NCBI GenBank assembly: GCA_003024985.2
Contig: PXIH01S0006095.1
Reading direction: 5' to 3' (one strand)
Length of the DNA: 19,982 nucleotides
From: Euperipatoides rowelli
Taxonomy: Eukaryota > Onychophora > Udeonychophora > Euonychophora > Peripatopsidae
The notes under the pieces were generated by a model, which did no database searches, had not been told where the DNA came from, and saw only the letters and a program-made list of their open reading frames with translations. Positions within the stretch are counted from its first letter, which is position 1; each line of letters starts with the position of its first letter. Positions 14,735 to 19,982 of this stretch are shown piece by piece. A program made the position numbers and the translations under genes.

Positions 14735-15284
14735 TACTATTTTCCAAGACCTTTGACCAATTATCCATAGCAAATCTTAGATTATCACAACTGCTTAGAC
14801 CTTTTCTGTAGCCAAATTACATATTTGACAAAATATTAAGAGATTCAGACTGCTCAATTAGTCTTTTTAAGATAATTTTTTTCAGTTAATTTTCAGACAA
14901 TGCTTGTCATGGACACCGGTCTATAATTCACCATTTGACTGTGCTTACCTTTTTTGTAAAGAGGCCTGATCAGAGAGTTTTTCCACTGTAAGGGAACAAA
15001 TCCACAATATTAATTTAAAGAAATAAAATGGAGAAACAAATCAACAACTAAATTTATATGACCCTTGATAAAGATGAAGGATAAACCATCCAATCTCTAG
15101 TATTCAAGTTTTTAGAGCTCGCAATTGTAAGATAAAGATCCTCTCTTGTGACTTCACCAAAAGAATGCCTGGTCTCCCTTTCTAGAAAAACATCTATTTC
15201 ACTTTCCAACATACTCATATTCAAAGTCAGTCCAGCCAACTCATTGAAAAAATTCCCAAAGGCGTTTGCTAATTCTAATTTCAC
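14735..15284 (-). pseudogene. LINE-F reverse transcriptase, motifs 0 to 2a
   Basis: On minus: NAFGNFFNELAGLTLNMSML (F-x-x-x-F linker end); FGEVTREDLYLTIASSKNLN and the D-G-L-S-F-like motif 0 at about 15080; VPLQWKNSLIRPLYKKGKHS with VNYRPVSMTSIV (motifs 1-2, about 15000-14920); and FGYRKGLSSC-like residues with NLRFAMDNWSKVLENSN (motif 2a, about 14800-14750). RT ends here, before motif A. This is the expected CR1 order. The D-G block follows a frameshift at 15054. The end at about 14735 is abrupt and coincides with the start of the unrelated gag-like frame, so it is a genuine truncation or recombination junction. Confidence 0.8.
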
Positions 15285-15289
15285 TCACC

Positions 15290-15502
15290 AGATTTTGCCT
15301 AATCTTCCTGTACTTTTGATAATTTAAGTCATTTTTATTCAATGTATATTTATCAAAGGCTACCTTCTTCCTTGATTTTAGGTCTGAAAACTCTGGCTCA
15401 GCCATCTTGGTTTATGCAAAATTCTATTGCAAGGATATACACTAAAGGAATATTATTTTATAACACTACTTACTGTATCAATAATTACATTATAACATCT
15501 AC
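15290..15502 (-). pseudogene. LINE-F endonuclease-to-RT linker
   Basis: On the minus strand AEPEFSDLKSRKKVAFDKYT, then YQKYRKIRQNLVSEI, matches the basic linker of CR1-type ORF2s (W-x-x-x-L...R-K...A-x-x-x-Y...Y-x-x-x-R-x-x-x). Upstream, CYNVI-DTVSSVI-type residues continue across the 124-bp insert. The linker is A+T rich and has one or two frameshifts. Confidence 0.55.
15483..15502 (+). repeat. 20-bp direct repeat, left copy, flanking the small insert
   Basis: AATTACATTATAACATCTAC is repeated without mismatch at 15627-15646. Perfect identity over 20 bp around a distinct insert is typical of LINE-mediated target-site duplication. Confidence 0.85.
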
Positions 15503-15626
15503 ATGTACAGGCTCTGTGCGGTCAGGTGTGAGCCATAGTGTCCATAACCTGGCTGGTATACTGTATAGCCCATATTACCTGGAATTGGTTACACTCGCGG
15601 GGCCGGCAGTATTTCTGACCGATACA
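15503..15626. mobile_element. 124-bp SINE-like insert in LINE-F
   Basis: This G+C-richer segment interrupts the LINE-F linker exactly between two perfect 20-bp direct repeats. It contains two related halves: CCATAACCTGGCTGGTATA and CCATATTACCTGGAATTGG. It ends with CGGGGCCGGCAG, then TGACCGATACA. No clear A box and B box of a tRNA-derived SINE and no A-rich tail were seen, so its parent RNA is unknown. The last 20 bp resemble the right edge of the 8108-8250 fold-back (16 of 20). Perfect flanking repeats imply a recent insertion relative to LINE-F decay. Confidence 0.65.
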
Positions 15627-15646
15627 AATTACATTATAACATCTAC
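15627..15646 (+). repeat. 20-bp direct repeat, right copy, flanking the small insert
   Basis: Identical to 15483-15502; together they bracket the 124-bp insert. On the minus strand both copies encode LINE-F linker residues around CYNVI. Confidence 0.85.
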
Positions 15647-15675
15647 CAAGATCAGGGACATCAACAATGACAGGC

Positions 15676-16460
15676 CTAATTTGAGACAATAAATTGAAAA
15701 CAATTCACAGTCTGCTCTTTCATCACTAAGATAGGACAGTCAGCCTCTTGATCATTGATGAGAGTTGAGAGAGACAATTCAATGACAACATGATCACTGA
15801 GCCCAAATGGACTCAAACAGGCAATCTCTGTAACCAGATCCTTACAGTTACTAGTAAGCACCAAATCCAATAAAGATTAGCTATCAGATCTAAATCTTGT
15901 ATTGAAATCAATCAATTGCTCCAGACCATTGCATCTAACCACTTCAACTAGCATTTCAGAGAAATCGCAGGAATCTGAGGATAAATATCTCCAGTTTATC
16001 ACTGGAGAGTCGAAATCCCTCAAAACAAACAGGAAATCAATTTTTTTGGATGCAATGAATTCCAATGTTCTTTTTTATTTCTCAATTGCCAATTTATAAT
16101 AATCTGAAGGTTTACCAGGAGCAATGTATACATTACCAATGAGGTATTCAAATCAGCCAAAGACAGCCCTTAATCCACATGGATTCACTACTATCAATCA
16201 AACAGTCAATCACTTGAAAATCATGTTTTTTTATCAATATAGGCAACAAGGCCACTGCCCCTAGAGAACGAGCTATCCGATCTAATTAATACATGATTTT
16301 CAATCAGTAACTGATCGTTAAGAGTATTATTGTTCAGCCAAGTTTCCAGTTAACAATAAAATTATAATTTCAGAGTTCTTTAGGAACAGTTCAATCTCAC
16401 CAAACTTATTCAACATAGAATTGACATTGGAAAAGTCCATTCTCAATAAGGCACTATCAT
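15676..16460 (-). pseudogene. LINE-F APE-type endonuclease
   Basis: On minus: DFSNVNSMLNKFGEIELFLK (N-terminal block, N-x-R-S-L/M-x-N-K), IILLLTGNLAEQ (the L-T-E-T-W block, with the catalytic Glu lost by a small shift) and RSDSSFSRGSGLVAYIDK (R-x-D-R...R-G-G-G-V). Next come VYIAPGKPSDYY (the Y-R-P-P block), IDFLFVLRDFDSPVINW (the I-x-x-G-D-F-N-x-P-x-I-x-W block, here R-D-F-D), VRCNGLEQLIDFNTRFR, LDLVLTSNCKDLV and LSPFGLSDHVVIEL (final S-D-H). The blocks from 16065 to 15676 share one frame interrupted by one TAA at 15877-15879; the first third needs several frame changes. It is a typical CR1-family ORF2 nuclease, about 250 codons, not functional. Confidence 0.85.
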
Positions 16461-16483
16461 CAGGGGTTGATTGCTATACATCT

Positions 16484-17560
16484 TTAGAAGGAAGTAGAGA
16501 CTTTTAAACCAAAATTCTCTTTTGAACCACATGGTATACAACCAATTGTTTCTGAAGATTCAGGGATATTAGCATTAACCGCATTAGAAACATCATTCGT
16601 AGCATCTTCAGCAGCAGTAACTGAAATATTAACAGCAGCAATAGCTGTATTATCATCAATTATTATTTTTCCACGGTATAAGTGTGCTTTTTTTTCCACT
16701 TTTCCTCAAAATGTCCAGCTCTTTATGTATTTTATCATAATTTTCTCTCTGTAATTCATTTTGTCAATGGATACATTAATAACATTCTTAATTTATTTGA
16801 TTCCTTTATAAAACTCCATTTACTCCCCACAGATTTAAACTTTACCATTAGAGGTCTAATCTTGTCCGCTTGTTTCTTGGAAAATCTATAACAAGTAAAA
16901 CATTCCTGTAGGTCAACCAAACCTATCTCATTCAACATATAATTAATTGCATCATAATCATTTTTCACCTCAAGGCAATTATTATCTGAGAAATCTTCAG
17001 GCAGATTAAAAATATTATTTTCTCTACTCTTTATTTTTTTCTCTCGGACATCTCCACTCTTATTTCATGCTGAAATTTATCAGCATCACATTGTTTGTCA
17101 TCAGGACCCAGAGAAACCGACTCAATGACCTTTTTAATTTCATTATATCCTCTAGCTTCCTGTTGACCATGTCTAACCTCTCAAACAACATGTCTAACTG
17201 GGCATCAGATACTTTGAATTTAACATCTGAAATGCCTTTATTATACGCTATCTCTTTTTGAAGACTATCCATTTTATTTGTAAAACATCCAATAGTAGAG
17301 ATCACCCTATTAGAAAGGGCATCCATTTTGGCCTCGTTTTGATCTTATTGTTGATAGCAGGAACATTTCAGCTTCTAGCCATAATGGAGAAATACTCTCA
17401 CGAGAAATATCCTCAGACATAGACTCGACATTGTCTGCCAGATTAGATTGAACAACATTCATATCCACAGGTTTATTAGTATCATTAGGGCCGGGATTTA
17501 ACTCTACATCTCTGGATCGTAGCAAAATAACAAGCAATACATAATAATTAGATGAAATGG
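16484..17560 (-). pseudogene. LINE-F ORF1 with N-terminal 2A, coiled coil and RRM-like domain
   Basis: On minus, a leucine-rich leader (VLLVILLRSR) runs straight into DVELNPGP and then NDTNKPVDMNVVQSNLADNV (17537-17310). After a frameshift come MDALSNRVISTIGCFTNKMD and QLDMLFERLDMVNRKLEDIM (17326-17060), with the heptad-like spacing of a coiled coil. Next is IGLVDLQECFTCYRFSKKQA with DKIRPLMVKFKSVGSKW (16968-16756), the RRM-like block (R-P-I-x-V-x-F...L-R) of CR1 ORF1. The end reads KKAHLYRGKIIIDDNTA with an A/N/E-rich tail (16699-16484). The product would bind element RNA; the leader plus 2A would be released co-translationally by ribosome skipping. No in-frame ATG precedes the leader; an ATG lies one base out of frame at about 17542. 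At least three frameshifts. Confidence 0.75.
17487..17510 (-). other. 2A (CHYSEL) ribosome-skipping motif
   Basis: The eight codons encode DVELNPGP, an exact match to the D-(V/I)-E-x-N-P-G-P consensus. Skipping is known to occur between the final Gly and Pro in translated 2A sequences. The upstream residues are hydrophobic and leucine-rich, as in 2A-like sequences reported from CR1-type LINEs of sea urchin and other marine animals. It sits near the N-terminus of ORF1. Confidence 0.85.
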
Positions 17561-17671
17561 AAAAATTTTATTTTACCAAAATCTTTAAATGACGGCCTCT
17601 AGAGTCAAACAAAGTTTTGACAAAATAGGAATTGAACAAATTAGAATAGATAGAATCCACCATTTCCAGCA

Positions 17672-18003
17672 CAGTCATGTGCAGTAGGTCATTTTTGGTA
17701 CTTCCTGTTTAAGTTCAAGGTCAAATTTCTAAAAGTCATGTGCAGTACATCACTTTTGGTACTTCCATCTAGTTCAAGGTCAAATTTCCAACACAGTCAA
17801 GTGCAGTAGATGACTTTTGGTACTTCCTGTCTAGATTCAAGATCAAATGTCCAACAGTCGTGTGCAGTAGATGACTTTTGGTACTTCCTGTCTACCTAGG
17901 TTCAAGGACAGTCAAGGTCAAGGTTCCAGCACAGTCATGCACAGTAGGTCATCTTGGTACTTCCTGTCTAGGTTCCATCAGTCAAAGTGTAGTCAAGGTC
18001 ACT
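17672..18003 (+). repeat. Minisatellite, five units of about 61-77 bp
   Basis: Units begin at 17672, 17734, 17794, 17855 and 17932 with CAGTCATGTGCAGTAG or a close variant. Each contains a TTTTGGTACTTCCTGTCTA-like core and, in most, TTCAAGGTCAAAT. Units 1-3 are 61-62 bp; unit 4 is 77 bp because of an extra AGTCAAGG segment; unit 5 is degenerate after 17980. The array lies about 110 bp beyond the start of LINE-F ORF1, in its 5' UTR position on the opposite strand sense. TCAAGGTCA occurs at 17715, 17774, 17912 and 17993 and ACTTCCTG at 17700, 17822, 17883 and 17959. Whether it is part of LINE-F or an independent satellite is open. Confidence 0.9.
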
Positions 18004-18120
18004 TTTTTTCAGCACACATTACCCATAATTCAAGATGGTGGTCCACATTGCCACAATCCAATATGGTGTCCGGAATATTTTTCACAAAAATTTTTTTTTT
18101 TGGATTTTATTATTAATTGA
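18004..18120. other. Distal 5' flank of LINE-F
   Basis: Non-coding. On the plus strand it carries CAAGATGGTGG (about 18031-18041) and CCAATATGGTG (about 18058-18068), resembling YY1-type motifs found in some LINE 5' UTRs, then a run of T at about 18090-18100. The element's true 5' end could be near this run; no duplication was found. Confidence 0.3.
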
Positions 18121-19340
18121 TTTTTGTTATGTCTTTATAATATAAACTATGAATATGAAATTATAAGATCATATCTTAAAATGTTGAAGCTAGAGGCCCT
18201 TAAAAAAGTCAAAATTCTAAATGATAATCCAATCCACTTGAAATTTTATAGATAGATAATTAAACGGTAAAAATAAAATTAGAACCCCCATAAATTATTT
18301 ATTATGAGTGTTATTAATAGCATAATATTTGAAAATTAAGGCCTCAAACCATAACGTTCACAAACATATTCATTTAAGGTACTAAATTTATAATTAAATG
18401 TATGTCTAGATAAAGAATATTTTAATTAGTTAAAATATAAATTTTAATTAGTTGAAATATAAATTTTCATATACATTACATTATTAAAAATTTGATTTGT
18501 AGCATACGTTAAAGAAAATAAGGCCATATTGAGTATATACGATCTACTGCGCTGAGTAGAGCGTGAATACGCATCGTAAACATTCAATTCTTTATTTAGC
18601 CTATAACATTTAATGAAATGTGATTCCATGCTAGGATACAATGAAAGCATATAGGCTACAGAGTGATAGAATATAAGAGATAGTAGATAGATTTTAATTG
18701 CTGGTAATTGTAACTTATTCCCCTGTTTCTAGGCACTTACTGTACATTAACCGCTAGTTATTTTAGACACGTTCAAACATCAGTTTTTAGACTATAATTA
18801 AAATCAAAATTACACTTCATTTTATTAGGGGTAAATTGTAATTAGTCGGAGTATAAGTTTATAGGAGGATTGAATTATTAGAAGCTGAGATATAAAATCA
18901 AACAGAAGAAATTAAACATATACAATACCGAATGCACTCACCACCAGCATATTTGGTCGTTTATTTAATTTTTTTTAATTTTTGAATCCATAACACGAGT
19001 TAACCATCACAGAGCAGCAACACAATGGGAAGTAGTAATCTATATGGTAGAAGATAGACGATCAATGTAAATAGCTCTCGAAAGGAGTAACTAAAGCTTG
19101 CTAAAGAGAAGCTTGCTAGGTAGAGAGTCACGTTTAAGATTCACATAGAAAGCGAGACTAAAAATGGTGAAAGTTTTATCGTAACATTTGAATATCTATT
19201 TTAATTATAGACTAGCACACTTACATTTAATTTAATTTGAAGCTATATTTTGTTTTTAAAAAAAAAATATCAAGATATAAATTGAGAGTATAGAATTAGA
19301 GTATTTATAATTGGATTTAGTACACCAAACACACGTTCGC
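18121..19340. other. A+T-rich intergenic DNA, no gene seen
   Basis: No transposon motif, RNA gene or convincing open frame was recognised here. Short structures are a 22-bp tandem duplication (18419-18462), a small hairpin TCTACT/AGTAGA at about 18542-18559, and two AAGCTTGCTA copies (19094-19103 and 19109-19118). A splice-donor-like GTGGTGAGTGC occurs on the minus strand near 18940, but with no open exon attached. This is the part of the window least affected by identifiable transposons. Confidence 0.5.
18419..18462 (+). repeat. 22-bp tandem duplication
   Basis: ATTTTAATTAGTTAAAATAT... at 18419-18440 is followed immediately by a copy at 18441-18462 differing at one base. It is purely A+T-rich and probably the product of slippage. 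Confidence 0.8.
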
Positions 19341-19344
19341 CAAC

Positions 19345-19392
19345 ATGAAGTCCGATGTCAACAAAGCATTTTACATTATGGTAATGTTATAG
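19345..19392 (+). CDS. Possible first coding exon of a host gene (very weak)
   Basis: An ATG at 19345 in a favourable context (CCAACATGA) opens 15 codons, MKSDVNKAFYIM and three more. A possible splice donor (ATG then GTAATG) lies at 19380-19381. A TATTTATAA about 35-45 bp upstream could act as a core promoter element. All of these can occur by chance in A+T-rich DNA, and no family is recognised. It is listed only because the sequence from 19000 rightward is free of transposon traces. Confidence 0.12.
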   Translation: MKSDVNKAFYIMVML

Positions 19393-19694
19393 CATTTATT
19401 CTAGTTAGTTAGTTATTGATTCCTTTTAACAATTAAATAATAAAGATATTAAATAATTTTTAGCTAGAATCTAAATATTTTTTTATCTAGTTGGGATTTA
19501 TATTAAAAATTATTAAACAAATATGGTACTTATATTAGGGAAATTTCATCAGCACAGTACTAAGATTACACATTAAAAAATAATAATAATTATTATTAAT
19601 ATGTTACCGTTTAATGATCAAAGCATTTCAATGACTTTATTAATAATGAAGCATATGTGGTGCAATGGAAACTACTAACCTTGTTGGTGTAGGC

Positions 19695-19717
19695 ACTGTA
19701 CATAGGCTATGTACAGT
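19695..19717. repeat. Perfect 10-bp inverted repeat
   Basis: ACTGTACATA, a three-base loop GGC, then TATGTACAGT. It would form a compact hairpin with a triloop. No context suggests a function. Confidence 0.8.
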
Positions 19718-19883
19718 ACACTGAATCCCAACATAAAATTTTCAAAAAATAAGATCGTTTTCTCATTAGTTACATCTATTTCATCCTTAACATACATTAT
19801 TAGAAGTAAGCATTTTTCTAACAAGACTATATAGGCTAAATGTTTATAAATTTCATTTCAGGTTATTAGTAGTTAGAATATGA

Positions 19884-19982
19884 TACATATCATGTATTAA
19901 ACTTAGATTGTCTGCTGGAGTAGGTGTTGTAATAACAAGAATGGAAAACCGATGGTTGGAAAAATATTACAACCCCGAACAA
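19884..19982 (+). CDS. Open frame running off the right edge, possible host exon
   Basis: After a TGA at 19881-19883 the frame stays open for 33 codons to the end of the window. It includes LSAGVGVVITRMENRWLEKY and ends YNPEQ. Base composition is less A+T-rich than the surroundings and residue usage is plausible for a real protein. A pyrimidine-rich acceptor-like site (TTTCATTTCAG) ends at 19861, but frames just after it contain stops, so a later acceptor (for example CTTAG at about 19911-19915) would be needed. No family is recognised. The adjacent frame is also open, so coding potential is only suggestive. Confidence 0.22.

Larger units (their letters stand above)
14735..18100 (-). mobile_element. 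LINE-F: CR1-like LINE with 2A-bearing ORF1 and tandem 5' repeats
   Basis: On minus: a tandem array (18003-17672), ORF1 with an N-terminal 2A motif (about 17560-16484), an endonuclease (about 16460-15676), a linker (15675-15290, carrying a 124-bp insert) and the first RT motifs (15284-14735). It is then cut at a junction with the gag-like fragment. The ORF1 order 2A, coiled coil, RRM-like domain and C-terminal motif is known from CR1 elements of marine deuterostomes and molluscs. The tandem array is in the position of a 5' UTR, although its membership of the element is inferred. Stops and frameshifts are moderate. Confidence 0.75.

Noticed and set aside
15555-15580. Resemblance of ATTACCTGG to the 5' end of U1 snRNA in the small insert
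   Set aside because: The match is under ten bases, and no Sm site or U1 stem loops follow.
15342-15692. Plus-strand open frame of 116 codons
   Set aside because: It runs antisense through the LINE-F linker and across the 124-bp insert and both copies of its duplication. The repeated residues YIITST come from the duplicated 20 bp, so it cannot be an ancient gene.
17871-18120. Two plus-strand open frames of about 80 codons
   Set aside because: Both lie within the minisatellite and its flank; tandem units without stops make chance open frames in more than one phase.
18444-18650. Minus-strand open frame of 68 codons in gene-poor DNA
   Set aside because: No recognisable family, non-ATG-like context, overlaps a 22-bp slippage repeat, and similar-length frames are expected by chance.
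19577-19602. A+T palindrome (AATAATAATAATTATTATTA)
   Set aside because: A simple-sequence palindrome of this kind is expected in such A+T-rich DNA.
1-19982. tRNA, rRNA or CRISPR features
   Set aside because: No complete tRNA cloverleaf was found; the only tRNA match is the 15-base primer-binding site. No rRNA signature and no regularly spaced short repeats of CRISPR type were seen; the sole array is a contiguous minisatellite.

Overview
This window looks like non-genic DNA from the nuclear genome of a marine-invertebrate-type metazoan. The base composition is strongly A+T rich, no bacterial operon or ribosome-binding-site architecture is visible, and almost every coding trace belongs to a decayed eukaryotic transposable element. 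The mix is several non-LTR retrotransposons, a Ty1/copia element primed by initiator tRNA-Met, a piggyBac, a pogo/Tigger-like element, a CR1-like element with a 2A peptide, and a minisatellite. The phylum cannot be fixed from sequence alone. No intact protein-coding gene was found; one weak host-exon candidate sits at the right edge.

Layout, left to right (element names are local to this report). 61-4720, minus: LINE-A, with a CCHC-knuckle ORF1, an endonuclease and a reverse transcriptase. It is split by LINE-B (1079-1995, plus), a 5'-truncated LINE flanked by 21-bp target-site duplications. 4725-6232, minus: LINE-C, RT only. 6233-8110, minus: the 3' half of a copia element (30-bp LTR stub, polypurine tract, RNase H, RT, protease/pre-integrase edge; integrase missing). 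8108-8250: a small fold-back. 8252-9578, minus: LINE-D RT and 3' tail. 9579-10398, minus: the C-terminus and terminal end of a piggyBac transposase. 10401-11883, plus: an internally deleted pogo-like element with long terminal inverted repeats and eight copies of a GGGGTTAACTGGGCC-type motif. 11886-13790, minus: LINE-E RT, interrupted at 12436-12985 by an unassigned LTR-like insert. 13919-14481, minus: copia protease fragment, primer-binding site and complete 240-bp 5' LTR. 14488-14721, minus: a LINE gag-like ORF1 fragment. 14735-18100, minus: LINE-F, a CR1-like element with a 2A-bearing ORF1, endonuclease, RT start and a five-unit tandem array upstream of ORF1; it carries a 124-bp SINE-like insert with perfect 20-bp duplications. 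18120-19340: no gene seen. 19345-19982: weak candidate host exons.

The pieces make best sense as layers of nested insertion. The two copia fragments can be read as one element whose protease gene was opened by about 5.8 kb of LINE-D, piggyBac, pogo and LINE-E. LINE-B sits inside LINE-A, and piggyBac sits at a TTAA in LINE-D. Most elements share the minus orientation; only LINE-B and the pogo element read on plus. All family assignments rest on motifs read by eye, without database searches.
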